The notes under the pieces are model-generated. The model ran no database searches. It saw only the letters and a list, made by a program, of their open reading frames with translations, and was not told the origin of the DNA. A stretch of 64,000 nt of DNA. Source: Seminavis robusta. Lineage: Eukaryota; Bacillariophyta; Bacillariophyceae; Naviculales; Naviculaceae. Location: positions 1-64,000 of the forward strand of contig CAICTM010000181.1 of the NCBI GenBank assembly GCA_903772945.1. Reading direction: 5' to 3'. Shown in pieces: positions 13,113 through 24,288 of the stretch; within the stretch, counting starts at the first letter, position 1; each line of letters opens with the position of its first letter. The translations under genes were made by a program, and so were the position numbers.

Positions 13113-14337
13113 AGAACAGAGTCCCACATGATTAACGACTGGGCTACAACTCTCAATGCTAGGAAATCGGGCCGGACATATTCCAAGAGAGTGTGCGTGT
13201 CAGGAAGTGCAATCACAGAGGCTATACTTTGATTGCTGCAAAGTTGACCACAGAGTGAGAGAAGCCAAGGAGAGCAGCATGTCAGTTCCATATTGCGGGA
13301 AGAACTTACCCAGTCCGGCAGAAAACAAGGCCCAAAGCCAAAGTAGCTCCTGCAGCAGTCACGTCCACATTGATAGTGGCCCCTTCAAAAATGCAGCAGC
13401 ACCTTTCCTGTTCTCCAGAGTTGAGAGCCGCTTGGTAGTTCAGGCGGTCGTTTCCCTCTTTTTAATACGGCGCACTTCGTTTTCATCGACACCACTGCTA
13501 ACATATCGACAGAGTCTTTCACCAAGTCGCAAATCGCTCAATCCTTCACCTTCGAAACCAGCATGGTGTCCGTTGCCAATGCGGTCACCTTTTCCAATGT
13601 TGATCATGCCAAGGGCGATTGCACAGGAAAGGGTGTAGGATTCTCTGTCCGACATTACATCGCTATCAGGCCGCCTTCCGATTTCATTCAGAAGAAATTC
13701 CGTGAACAGCCGATGACTGGACCCTTGAAACAGCAGACCTGTTCCGGTCACCGCAGCAGTTTGAACCGAGCTGGCCACATCGATGGCACTGAACTGCTGA
13801 GGCATCAATGAAGGAAGATGGAGGCACAACATCTTTGAGACCGAGATATCTGAGGTGCCCCTCTTGTTTGCGGCCATCCCTAGGAGTACACCACATGTCA
13901 ACGTCACTTGTCCCTGTGTGAGATAGTCATCGATATCGGTGCCGAGAGATGCCCGCGGAGTCCTAGGGCTAGAAGAAGTCCACCATGTGCATGTATCTTG
14001 GTTCTCCACAAAGATCGCTGTCCATTATTAGTCTGTTGCTGAGACTGCGAGTCTGGGTTCTGAGGTGGTCGGTTGTATACAATCCAAGACCTCGATATCT
14101 TTGGAGAGGACTCCCCGCGCTGGCAGACGAAGACCAGCCGCAACACCATTGTGGAACTCGGGCCAGTTCAAGAAGCCATTTTGACAGTCGCTGACGTCAA
14201 GAGCCAGATTCGTATTTGTTGGTGCCACTGAGCCAGCTAGACATAACTCAGGCACCGGCAAAGGCTCTGCGGGGGGGTCGCCCAACTGGGACTGCCAGTG
14301 CACGTCGACATAGGAGGAGGAGTTTGATTTGCTTCAG
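13113..14337 (-). pseudogene. Inverted partial genomic copy of APC1
   Basis: On the minus strand this segment repeats APC1 bases 7470-8742 almost base for base; homology begins and ends abruptly at both borders. The copy keeps the 74-nt APC1 intron, so it arose by DNA duplication and not by reverse transcription. It is about 1,225 bp against 1,273 bp in the source. It carries several small deletions, among them about 33 bp in the part matching 7530-7565, about 11 bp matching 7720-7732 and 10 bp matching 7908-7918, plus a 2-bp insertion matching 8395. These break the reading frame. Substitutions are few, perhaps 1-3 per 100 bases by eye, so the event is recent. It has no start codon or promoter from APC1 and should not encode a working subunit. 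It could give antisense RNA to APC1 if transcribed from the left. Confidence 0.93.
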
Positions 14338-14673
14338 TGGTACCTATGGTTCACGCATGTTGCTTAGCTACCGTACCGGCGCAGTACGGGGACTTTGTTA
14401 TTCTTAAGTTAATAGCAGTACCAATAAAAGGACGCCCGCTTGCTTTTTGTTTGGATATCTATCTGTTTTGCCCTCAATGGAATTCTACTGGCGCTACTAG
14501 CTGGTGGCTACTACGGTAGCCATGAAACAGCACTGGCAAAAAGAATGGTGTTTCCCCATTCCGCAGATTGTGCTTTGTCGGTAGCAGCGTATGGCAGCCC
14601 TGACACCCGTATTTGGCAAAGACTTCTGAAGGCAGCCACAGCTCTCCTACAGTACATTCTAAATTACCTGCTC
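14338..14673. other. Intergenic, 3' side of the PH-like gene
   Basis: The stretch lies between the APC1 copy and the stop codon of the minus-strand PH-like gene. Plus-strand open frames here have no recognisable domain. It should contain the 3' UTR of that gene. Confidence 0.4.
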
Positions 14674-16276
14674 TCAGTATCCTCCGTAGGCTTGTTGCTG
14701 TACTGGAGGTGGACCAAAATTCTGTTGTTGTGTTGGCATTTGTTGTCCGGGATAATTCTGTACTGGGTACTGTCCATGCTGCATGGCATTATGGCCATAA
14801 TAAGCTTGCTGTGGCGGAGCATTCCAATGACCTTGTTGTTGCTGTGGAGGCGGTTGCTGTTGAACAGGTTCCGAGAAATCCAACAAATCACCAGTGGGGG
14901 GAGGCGGGGCTCCTCCAGCAGCATTGTTTATACCCTCGTCGAAGCCTTTGTGATCCATACCCAGTTCGTTTGCCGAGGCAACTGACCTACTGACTTGCCG
15001 ACCCATGTTTTGGTGTCCAGCGTAGGAGGCCGAATCATAACCTATGGAACCCAAGAAGCAATGGATGAGCCGTGAACCAAGACTATACCAATCAAGCCCG
15101 CATTGCTGGGCTTACCTCCTTCTGGTGACATACTAGTACTTCCCCTCTCGTCCGCTGCAAATGTTGGAAACAGAAACGCCGCAAAGTCAGTTCAGTATTT
15201 TGCCACAAGGGAACACATCGTTGCAGTCAAAATTTGCCAAAAGCCATACCAGGTGCTCCAGTGTCCGCTCTTTCTCGTACAGCGCCCGTTGCACGGATAC
15301 CACCGTTGAGTGGAGTATTCCTCATGCATGCCACCAAGGCTTCACGTAAATCGTCCACTTCCTTTGGATTATTCGACCCAAAAGCAGCTGCAATGGTCGG
15401 ACCGTAATCCATCCATCGTTCGAGCTTGAACTGTCGAATCAATTTGGTGCCATAGGATTTTGTCCTGCATTGTGTCACCTGATACCCACGAACGTTTGGC
15501 TTATACAGGTCATGCGCAAAATTGACAGCCAGCTTGATAAGGAAATTGCGCTGTGCCTGGGTATGGTAGGGGTTGTTGAGCCAGTCTTCAAAGTCTGCTT
15601 GTGACCGAAACCACAACATTGTATGTGGACCGTATTGCACCCAGAAGGACTGCTTCCACTTTTTCATAACAATAGTCCGGAAAGAAATCCGTGACAAAAC
15701 ATACCCCGTCTTTTGGACCATGTCTGCTCGGGGTAGTGGAGATGCTCCCATGGGAGCATGTTGTGCCAATTCGGCAGAGTATTTATTTCTGGCAGCGGAT
15801 CCTGCGGGTGTTTGATTTTCTTCTGTTGCTGGGGCAGGGGGAGGAGGAGCCCCAGGATACCCACTACTAGCCGCGGGTACAATATCTACAGAATGAACAG
15901 GACGAGTAGCTGGTGGAGGCGTTGATACAGGAGGAGGTTGATGCGAAGCCGGATGATTTTCCTGACCGTAACCCCTATTTTGCTGGTCATATGGTTGCTG
16001 CTGAGGGGAGCCGCCATAAGGATTTGGAGGAGTCTGCTGCGAATAAGGCGACACCGGCATACCATTGCTGGCGGATTGGTGGTGCATATTGTGCTGAGGA
16101 GGCGCCACCACAATAGCATAAGGATTCGAGGGTTGGGTGGAGGGAACCAGTGCATTGCTGTAGGAGGCCGCTTGTGGTGGCGAACCTTGGCCAAACTGGT
16201 CAGGTGGCGGATATTGCTGCTGAGGCATTCCATAGCCCTGATTCTGCATCGGAGGAGGGTGTTGCTGATACATCAT
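14674..16276 (-). CDS. Pro/Gln-rich protein with a PH-like domain
   Basis: Model: complement(join(14674..15041, 15116..15154, 15250..16276)), 477 aa, with a 39-nt middle exon. Introns have GTATGG and GTAAGC donors; the joins read GAPADERGSTSMSPEGGYDS in frame. Residues 1-180 are rich in Pro, Gln, Tyr and Asn. Residues about 189-320 (KTGYVLSRISFRT, then W-K-Q-S-F-W-V-Q-Y-G, ending in an acidic then basic helix) look like a pleckstrin-homology-like fold: an opening strand with a hydrophobic-W pattern and a closing helix. The tail is again Gln/Pro-rich and contains GDLLDFSEP, which resembles short clathrin-adaptor ligand motifs. A role at membranes or in endocytosis is plausible but inferred. 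I do not recognise a named orthologue. Confidence 0.75.
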
Positions 16277-16702
16277 TGATGAGAACAGAGTTCTAGGGTG
16301 CTGCTATATCGTAGTACTTTCTTTCAAGTCTGTTTCAACGGGAAGTGCATGAAGAGAGCTGGTCGCATGTTCGATGATTGATCGGGAACCCCAGCCAAAA
16401 TCAAGAAGGCTCCAAAATTTCAGAACGAAAACACGATCAAGCAAGCCGACCACCACTCGCGGCTGCTGGTTGCCTGTGCTTTTGAGTATTGGTACTGTAG
16501 CCAGTAACGCTACTATTAATACCGTAGTACCGTCTACCAGTAGCTGCTCTATCGGTACCGGTACTAGCTAGTACTAGCTTTGGGCTACCGGTATCACTCA
16601 AGCACCAGGAAACAGACGGGACGGGAGGGGTAACCGCAGGTTAGCCACGATGAGCAGGAAAAAGATATCTAGTATAAATTAGAAATTGTTGGCTGCAAAA
16701 TG
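16277..16702. other. Intergenic, promoter of the PH-like gene and 3' flank of the kinase gene
   Basis: No gene was found. Bases about 16480-16595 are another dense patch of GTACC, ACCGGT and CTAGCTAG words, as between other genes of this window. Confidence 0.4.
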
Positions 16703-19161
16703 CTACGCCGACTGTAATCGGGCAGTGAGAGCCCTTGTTTCTCGGACGATCACGAGGTCAACAAATTTCAAGAAATAGTCACGAAAATGATCGTACTCCT
16801 TTGTGCATGGATCTGGATATCGACTGCCGTGCTTTCGTGGGAGCGACGCGTTTGCTGCGCTGGAAGATTGGGCATCCAATGCACTGATGGCTGAATAGCT
16901 TTGACTCCTTTGCATCTTGCCACCCGACTTGGGCAAAGACGGCACCGGCGGGGGGGTCACTTTCTCGTCTTCGTCTTCAGGACTCCCGAGACTGGAGGGA
17001 AGCTCCAGCTCCTTGTTTATCCAAGCGTCATCGACGAAATGAACTGACGTCTCTCGTTTCGTGACAGGCACACTTGGAAGCCGCAGAAGCTCGAGCTTGG
17101 CCATGTTAGCAGACGATGGCCGCTTCAATTCCGCTCCATGAATGGGTGAAGACTCCGGAGACATATTCCACGATGACGAATCATCATCCGACTGCTCCTG
17201 TCCAGGACGGATGTGCCAAAAGCCTCTCGGAGAACCACTAACATCATCCGAGTCGTCCTCCGAACAAGCCGAGCCATCATCGACCCTCGTCGGAAGTTGG
17301 GTCATGCTCCTTTCCATGCTAATGTTCGTCAGAAGATTTGCAGCCCATTCATCGCATTCCTCTTTCTCGTTCAGACAATCACCAGTTTCGAGGCTAGAAT
17401 CAGACGCCGAGGACTGAGTGATCCCTGGCTTCTTTAGTTCCTCTTCAGTCGATGCTGCATCGAGATCGTAAATGGCATGAAACTGAACGCTAGATGCTGA
17501 CTTGTGCATCCTGTTGCTTCGCCCTTGTTCAGAAGAACGCCATGGCTCCGAAACGAGGGGATCTCCATGTGGCGACAGCTGTTCCGCAAGAGCCCGCGAT
17601 GCGGCAGTGTGGTGCCATTTTTCATTTTCGAGCGCAGACAAGGAAAGGTCCTCTGCCATGGAATACAGAATCTCAAGCTTGCTTGGGAGTTCACCGAGAT
17701 CGTCATTCCTAAAGGTGAGAGCAGCACAAAGCAAAAAAAATTAGTCATTGCTGTTCATCAAGAACCAAAACCTTTTCATCGCCCATCCTGTAGTTTACTT
17801 ACCTGCAACACATGCAAGCAATGTCATACAGAGAAAAGCCGGCTTGGACACCCGCTTTGAGAATTCTGCAACTACTTCGAAAGAGATCCAGCACAGCGTC
17901 CGAATTAATGTTGAGCTGTTCCATCAGCATTCTGGCGTCTCCCTCAATGTCCAAATTGAGGATGTAGCGTTTGCTCTTTTCGCTTAATGGCTAAGACAAA
18001 CAAAACAGCAAAAATTGAATCTCCCGCGATGACCACCAAATCAATAAACAGAAAAGAAAGGTGAAGACTTACCTGCTTTAACTGCGGCCAGTCGAGCCAA
18101 CACCAATCCATCCACGAGACGTCTCCGACGGAGCGAAGACAGAATCCATGATCAATCGGCACGAGCTCCAAGGTGTTGTCGCGCCTTCTCCGCACCAAGA
18201 GATTTGCAGAATTTCGATCGGCATTCATGATTCGAATGTCCAAAATGGCAATTTTATGCACTTCGTCGACACTGATTTTGCTGGGGCTGATGTCATCCAT
18301 GGTACATTCACCGTTGACGAATTCTTGGAAAGATCCAACTTTCTTCTTGTTACAAGCCGCCGGCCCAGATCCAGAGTTGATGGAATGAGGCCCAATCGAC
18401 GCTCCACCTTGCGCGACCTTGAGGCGAGAGCCATTGTAGTTGAAGGCAGGATGACGGGCTTCCACAAGCGTCGTCATGGGGACTCCACTAAATCCGTCAT
18501 GATCCAACAGGAATGCCGCAACCTCACGCATACAAGCTTCTCCCGGAGCAACACCTTCTCGTAATGCCATAGGCTGACCTACTTGACGAATGTATCCGCG
18601 AGGGTTGTTCTCGGCGTAGGGTTCTTCGTCAGCTGGTTTGAACACCGCGATCTTCTTCTTGCGCGGATCGAACACGGCGTAAGATCCGCCACTTCCGTCC
18701 AGGAAGAGGGACGGCTTTAGTCCCACCTGAAATCCTCGCCGTGACTTTTGAACTACGCTCCGTAGCACTTTGGGTGTCGAATCGATCATGGAAGAGGAGA
18801 TACAGATGTCGTTTCCGTCGAACGACGAAAGATTGCCTGTTGGAGACGCAGAATTACTCACTTTGATATCCAACAAGAGAGTCTCTCCGGAGCGATAGAT
18901 CCCAGCATCATGGAGCGTTCTGTGGTTTGGAAGCTCACCCCCGGAGCTCAAAAGTGGTCCAAAGTAGAGGCGTTGTGCATTCGGGGGGACGTGCATGATC
19001 TTCTGAATGACCAGCTTTACTTCTTGGATGGTGGACCAAGAACGAATAGTGATGGCCCTCTTCCGCTGTTGGCGATCACGGACGTCCTTGATGAAGAGCT
19101 TCAGATCCGGACGGCGCAGAGCGGCGCTCTGCCGATCCATGGCTCTACCCATGCTCACCAT
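16703..19161 (-). CDS. Ubiquitin-like domain PI3/4-kinase of the plant PI4K-gamma type
   Basis: Model: complement(join(16703..17708, 17803..17990, 18073..19161)), 760 aa, introns 82 and 94 nt, all joins in frame ([15 protein letters not shown] and [15 protein letters not shown]). Residues about 18-102 form a ubiquitin-like domain ([10 protein letters not shown] through ETLLLDIKV). The kinase core follows: [10 protein letters not shown] (nucleotide loop), VAVFKP-like [20 protein letters not shown] with the ATP-binding Lys, a catalytic loop [16 protein letters not shown] and the metal-binding PIDHGFCL. This order matches plant PI4K-gamma/UbDK proteins, some of which act as protein kinases and not lipid kinases. 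The usual ADRH of the catalytic loop is ADRN here. The C-terminal 330 residues are Ser/acidic-rich and of unknown role. Substrate cannot be decided from sequence. Confidence 0.88.
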
Positions 19162-20424
19162 CTTCTAGCTAGTACTATTGGTAGCAGTAATCCCGAGATG
19201 ATGATACTGTTGTCAATCTTCTTCTCCTCCGCTCACTACTGATTGTAAAGATCGAAGGTGCGACCGCGGCAAAGCCGCCCTGAGAACACGGTGTAGCTCT
19301 CTGTAAAGACAACACTGTAACTCAGATACGGGGCGGCCAAGTTGCGAAGAAGATAACAAGCCAACAAGAAGTACTCTATAGTATTCAGAAATCTGTGTCG
19401 ACACGACGCTTGCCTCGAAATTCTGTTTTGGATTGTTGTTGTTGGGGGAGAGAGTTTGGGACAGGGTTTTCAGAGGAAGTGTGCGTCGCGAATAAGTTTT
19501 TCTAGTTTGATTTTTACGATTGTTTTATTTTTTATTTTGATTCCACAAAAGTCTTCTAATTTTTGAAACATTTATTTTGGGTTTCGATCCTTTGGTGCGT
19601 GGTGTCAATATCTTGGATATTTTTAAAAAGGATTTTTAAATTTTCTAGTAAAAGTTACCACTCCGAGAGAGGTCTCATTTGGAACCAGAAGATTGGTGAA
19701 AAAGTAGCTTGAGGACACTTTAATATACCACGTTTTTGACACCTCTGCGACATGGTGTTGTCGTGTGAATGGCCGCTGACTGGAACCGAACTGGCTTTTG
19801 CATGTAGACCTAGCTGGGCTGGGTTAATACAACGAAATTTGTGCCTGCATGAATGTAATACCAAGTTGTTCTCGTTGCTGAGCTAGCTAACAAGAACCGC
19901 CAGATCACATGCAAGACTACCCAAAGCACAACACTTGCATACTATGTATGTTGACCCACTGCATGCATGTTGTTTTCAGAACAGCAGCAGGCAGGATCAC
20001 GCGCAATACTTCTAACCTAAAGTAAGGAACGCCCACAAGCTCTCCACCACGCACCCAAAACCTTTCCAAATAAAGCCACACAAAGCTTTGCACTATCTTA
20101 CGCACTACTAGCTAGATAGTAGTTGTTTGCTTTGCTCTCTTGGCCAAGGATAACCACAGATGGGCCCTTGTCAATGCAAAGAGAAATATCCTGGGAGGCG
20201 ACCCTCTACTAGCCCAGTGATTGAAATGTAACGGGGCGAAAACGGGTCATGGCAAGGACTCCGTGAATGATGGTTAGTGAAGTTGCTTGATGACGAAAGA
20301 CCAACAATCGCTCAAACAAGGTTACTTGTACCCAACAAATGAAAATATGTACATGTAGAATGGATGAATGATTCAATCTGCCGGCCTCTGCAGCGCGGAG
20401 CGAATCAGTGACCTGTGGGCAAAA
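19162..20424. other. Intergenic, kinase promoter and SF3B1 3' flank
   Basis: No gene is supported. Bases about 19495-19650 are T-rich and low in complexity. Short open frames on the minus strand (19213-19404, 19655-19864, 19917-20105) show no domain. Confidence 0.5.
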
Positions 20425-23400
20425 TCAAATAAAGAGAGTCAGTGTTGATCTTTCATAAGTGTTCTCTCCTTCATCCTCCACCATGGGATACCCAGCGACC
20501 AAAGCATGTGCACCATAGATGTATAGAGTGTTGAAAAGTTGCCAGTAGACCTCCCGGACACGGCGAGCTGGGTGGTAGAGACCTTGAATTGTGTACTGCA
20601 GAAGCAGATTAGGACCCAGAGCCACCATTAGTCCTTGGAGAGCATCGAACACAGCTTGGATCACATGTGGGCTTTCTTCGAAGATGTTTGGGAACACAAA
20701 GTTCAACAAATGGATCAATGCGTCTTCACATCCCATTCCGGCCACGCCGAGAGCCAGATGCTTGACAGTGGCACATGCCGTTTGACGATGGACAGGATCA
20801 CGCTCCATCAGTGCATCTTCGAGCAAGGGAGTCACCGCGTAGACATAATCCTTTCCCATTTCTCCAATGTACTCGAACATGAAGCTAAGAGCCTTCAGTA
20901 CACCATTCTGAACGTTGAGCTCGGGGATGCGATATTCGTTCATAAGTGCCGGCAACACCGTGAATGGGCCGCAACTCTCTGCGACAATCGCAATGGCAAC
21001 GGTTGTACATACTCGCATCTGCCTATCCTGTACCTTCAAGTTGTTCAGGAGGGTGTGAAGCACATCTTGAGGACCGATTGCCTTGGCAATGAAGCCAAAG
21101 GTGCTGACCGCGGCACGGCGGATCGATTTTTTGTGCGCTTTTAACATCTCAAGCAATTCAAAGCAGATGCGCATCCATTCCTTGGCAGAGACAAATTCAG
21201 CACCTCTGTCCGCAATTCGACCAACCAAATCAATGCAATTCTCCTGGACTTTCTCGTGGCGATTCCTAAGGATGGGCGTCAATCGAGGCAGCAAGTCCTG
21301 GATGGGAGGTGTCATCTTGGTCATACCGATGACGTTGACAATGGAACGCAGAGCCCCTAATATGGAACCCAGCACCTCGGGGTACTCTTCTCCTAGGTAC
21401 TCATAGAGAACAATTCCCAAATGCCCCATGAGTTGATCTTCTCCGGAGGCTTTCATCACAACAGCAATTCGCCCGATGAGATCTGCCGCCTGCATCCGGA
21501 CGTATGCGGACTTGTTGTTAAGGCGCCACTTGATAGTTCCGGCGATTTGTTTCACATACGGCTTGCACCTTTCGCCCAACGCGTTCACAACGGTTCCAAA
21601 GCCATCTAACATGATTTGGCCTTCTCGAGCGGACGCACTCAGGCCAGCATTGCTCACATCCACGGCTTGTTCTTGGAAAGCATAAAGGATACCGTCGATG
21701 AGACGTTCTTCGAGCCTCTGTCCGATATCGCCCGAGCCGAGGTTCTTGAGCACCTTGTCGACAGTTTCCATCACCATGCGCCGATACGGCTCGCTGTCAT
21801 CCTTGAGATCATCCACGATCCGCTCAATGATTTCGGAGCAGCCCACCTTGTTGGCCAGCTCCTCGGTCGTTTCAATGACCTGGTTGTGGTTCCTTCGATC
21901 CAACGCCATGCGGCGAATCCAAAAGTTTGTAAAGAAATCGGGGAGGATCTCCGTTCGAATATAATCTGGCTCGACACCGGCAGTCGCAACACACTGCTCG
22001 ATGACCTTCAGGACGATGCGCTTCATTTCTTCATCTGGAGAGTGAAACTCGCGGAGCAGGATAGGCATTACCAAGCGAGTGTAATGACTGGCGTAGTTCT
22101 CTTCCATAAGGGGAATGACAAATCCAATGGCCTTTAGGAATGCTGCCAATGCCTTTCCATGATGCTCCATGGCGCCCTTCCAGAGAGGGCGAATGACAGC
22201 GTCAAAGCTTTCAATTCCGTAGGGATGAGCGGCTTCCGCCAGGGCTGCCGCCGTCAGCGCCGTCATGATGCGCACTTTTTGAATTTCATCCGTCAAACCA
22301 TGACTGACGATTTCGACCAATTCCCGTAGGTAAGGCAGTACCGCCAATCCCATGAGCAAGGCAATTTGTTGCACAATTTTGATACCCGTGTGGCGTGCCT
22401 GCCAGGATTTTCGCGACTGGCAAACTGCCTTGAGGAAGGGCAACATGGATGGGACCCCGAGGGCACTCGCAACGACCGCAAATGCGCGGGAAGTCGTATT
22501 TCGAACGTATTCATCCGGGCTGTCGATATCGGGTCGCATCGTAGCAATCATCGTCGCGAGACCAGCGGCCTTTGCCAAATTGCTGATAATTTCTCGACCT
22601 TCGACTCGCGCGTAGTAATCTTCGTCAATCAGCAGCGGTTCAATGACGGCCAAGATACGATGAACAAAAGGACGCACTAAATCGTCGAGCTTGTAGAGCA
22701 CACGGTCAATGACTTTGACCAAGAGATGGCGTTCTTGGTCTTCCAAGGTGGGGCTCATGAGCAAGGGAAGGATTTGGTTGAAAAGAGGTCCAGCACCAAA
22801 CGAGCGAGCCTTGTCCGTGATTTGCCGCATCGCCGTTTTTCGTTGCGGAGGAGTTCCGCTCTTGATCTTTAGCAATAGGGCCATGATTTTTCGTTCGTTG
22901 GTTTCTTCGCCTTCTTCCATGAGTCTTCCAAAATACTGCATATCCTCTGGTTTAATTTCAGGAAGGTTCCCAGCTGCCACACCACCGACAGCCTCTGCGG
23001 AAGTAGGTGCCAATGGTACACCATACGCTTTTCTAATTTCCTGAATGGACGCATTTTGCTGCTGTTCAATGGGGACGTCCATTTGGAAGCCACTTGGTGT
23101 CATTCCAGGTGTGGGCGTGGACAATGCTTTTCGGCCAGGAGTCCGCAACGGCTTGTACGAAGCCGGAGGTGCCAGGATGGTATATCCCTCGGAAGGAAGA
23201 ATGGCATCCAAAGCCGAATCGGTCCAGGGGCGATTTCTCGATTCCATTTCTCGTTCTAGCGCCATGGCCTTGGCAATATTCCCAGCTCCAGGTGTCATGG
23301 GAGTTTGAGGGATGCCTCCTGTCGAGGTGGCCATGGGCGTTGCTTCCCAACGATTTTTCTTCTTCGCGGTGGAAGCGTCTCCAGGTACGCCCGAAGCCAT

Positions 23401-23880
23401 CATGGGAGTGGCATCCCACTTGGATGTGGATGTCGCGACGGGAGTTTCCATGACCGAGGTAGACGCTGCGACGGGAGTTTCGTCCCATTTTTTGCGTCGT
23501 CTACTACTGCCTGACGCCACGGAAGAGTCGGAATCGGACACCACATTCCCGCCGCTGGAGGGTGCAGGAGTAGAATCCCATCGTCGCTTGCGCCTTCCAG
23601 ATTCTGGTTCTGGTTTGGCAGCTTCCTCTTGCTGTTGCTGTTCTTCTTCATGCTGCAGTTTCGCTTGCATGGCATCTTTGTAGGGCAATCCATCTGCTCT
23701 GACGAATCGATTCTGACGACGCTTTTGATAATCTGATTCTCGACCGGCGATGCTTTTATCATTGTTACTGATTGCGTCTCCGGATTCCGCAGCTTCGTCC
23801 TTGGAAGCCGCCATCGTGCTGGGATGGTAGTCGACACGACCACCATCCGCTTCTTCGAGTTCCTCCTTCGCAGGTCCCAT
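20425..23880 (-). CDS. SF3B1: Splicing factor 3B subunit 1 (SF3b155)
   Basis: SF3B1 is the HEAT-repeat scaffold of the U2 snRNP that clamps the branch-point helix. The single exon gives 1,151 aa from the ATG at 23880; human is 1,304. The frame stays open to 24108, but the [14 protein letters not shown] start lies just before the first conserved text. The N-terminus has four tryptophan motifs (RRWDSTP, KKWDETP, SKWDATP, NRWEATP) like the U2AF ligand motifs and TP phosphosites of other SF3B1 proteins. [17 protein letters not shown] and then the HEAT array follow, with near-identical stretches such as [20 protein letters not shown] and [20 protein letters not shown]. The Lys matching human K700 is present (DEIQKVR). 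The end [12 protein letters not shown] aligns with the human NTYIRYELDYIL, so the gene is complete. It is divergent from the AAA ATPase gene, 408 bp apart. Confidence 0.97.
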   Translation of the reverse strand: MGPAKEELEEADGGRVDYHPSTMAASKDEAAESGDAISNNDKSIAGRESDYQKRRQNRFVRADGLPYKDAMQAKLQHEEEQQQQEEAAKPEPESGRRKRRWDSTPAPSSGGNVVSDSDSSVASGSSRRRKKWDETPVAASTSVMETPVATSTSKWDATPMMASGVPGDASTAKKKNRWEATPMATSTGGIPQTPMTPGAGNIAKAMALEREMESRNRPWTDSALDAILPSEGYTILAPPASYKPLRTPGRKALSTPTPGMTPSGFQMDVPIEQQQNASIQEIRKAYGVPLAPTSAEAVGGVAAGNLPEIKPEDMQYFGRLMEEGEETNERKIMALLLKIKSGTPPQRKTAMRQITDKARSFGAGPLFNQILPLLMSPTLEDQERHLLVKVIDRVLYKLDDLVRPFVHRILAVIEPLLIDEDYYARVEGREIISNLAKAAGLATMIATMRPDIDSPDEYVRNTTSRAFAVVASALGVPSMLPFLKAVCQSRKSWQARHTGIKIVQQIALLMGLAVLPYLRELVEIVSHGLTDEIQKVRIMTALTAAALAEAAHPYGIESFDAVIRPLWKGAMEHHGKALAAFLKAIGFVIPLMEENYASHYTRLVMPILLREFHSPDEEMKRIVLKVIEQCVATAGVEPDYIRTEILPDFFTNFWIRRMALDRRNHNQVIETTEELANKVGCSEIIERIVDDLKDDSEPYRRMVMETVDKVLKNLGSGDIGQRLEERLIDGILYAFQEQAVDVSNAGLSASAREGQIMLDGFGTVVNALGERCKPYVKQIAGTIKWRLNNKSAYVRMQAADLIGRIAVVMKASGEDQLMGHLGIVLYEYLGEEYPEVLGSILGALRSIVNVIGMTKMTPPIQDLLPRLTPILRNRHEKVQENCIDLVGRIADRGAEFVSAKEWMRICFELLEMLKAHKKSIRRAAVSTFGFIAKAIGPQDVLHTLLNNLKVQDRQMRVCTTVAIAIVAESCGPFTVLPALMNEYRIPELNVQNGVLKALSFMFEYIGEMGKDYVYAVTPLLEDALMERDPVHRQTACATVKHLALGVAGMGCEDALIHLLNFVFPNIFEESPHVIQAVFDALQGLMVALGPNLLLQYTIQGLYHPARRVREVYWQLFNTLYIYGAHALVAGYPMVEDEGENTYERSTLTLFI

Positions 23881-24288
23881 TGTACCGTACGTGCTCTGTG
23901 AGTCGATACTATCTGTTGTTTCTTGTCTATCTGTTAATCCCTTGTGTGTGTCTTGGTAGTGATTGTGATCGGTTTCAAGGACGGCGGCCGACGGCAAGTT
24001 TGTGTGTTGTGCTTTGTGCTTGAAGGGTGGGTTTGGGCGTTTGGGCGGTGTTTGGACGGACGATGAGACGAATGATTCAATCACGAATTGCTGTGGACAC
24101 AGTCCCACTCCTCATGATCCATTTTACTCACTAAAGAAAAGATTTCAAAAGATAGACTACTAGCTAGCTACCAGGTAGCTAGTACCTCGGAAATGAACGA
24201 GCTATTTGTGCTTGCTTGATGAGGACAGCCATTGATTCGATTCAGCGTGCAGCTTGTGTGTCTGGTGATTACGGTAGACATTCAAAGA
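23881..24288. promoter_or_regulatory. Divergent intergenic region between SF3B1 and the AAA ATPase
   Basis: This 408-bp region separates two start codons pointing away from each other and must hold both promoters. CTAGCTAGC words lie near 24160-24180. No specific factor site was recognised. Confidence 0.45.

Noticed and set aside
13156-13638. 160-codon plus-strand frame inside the APC1 copy
   Set aside because: It is the antisense shadow of APC1 text; the same shadow exists opposite the true gene.
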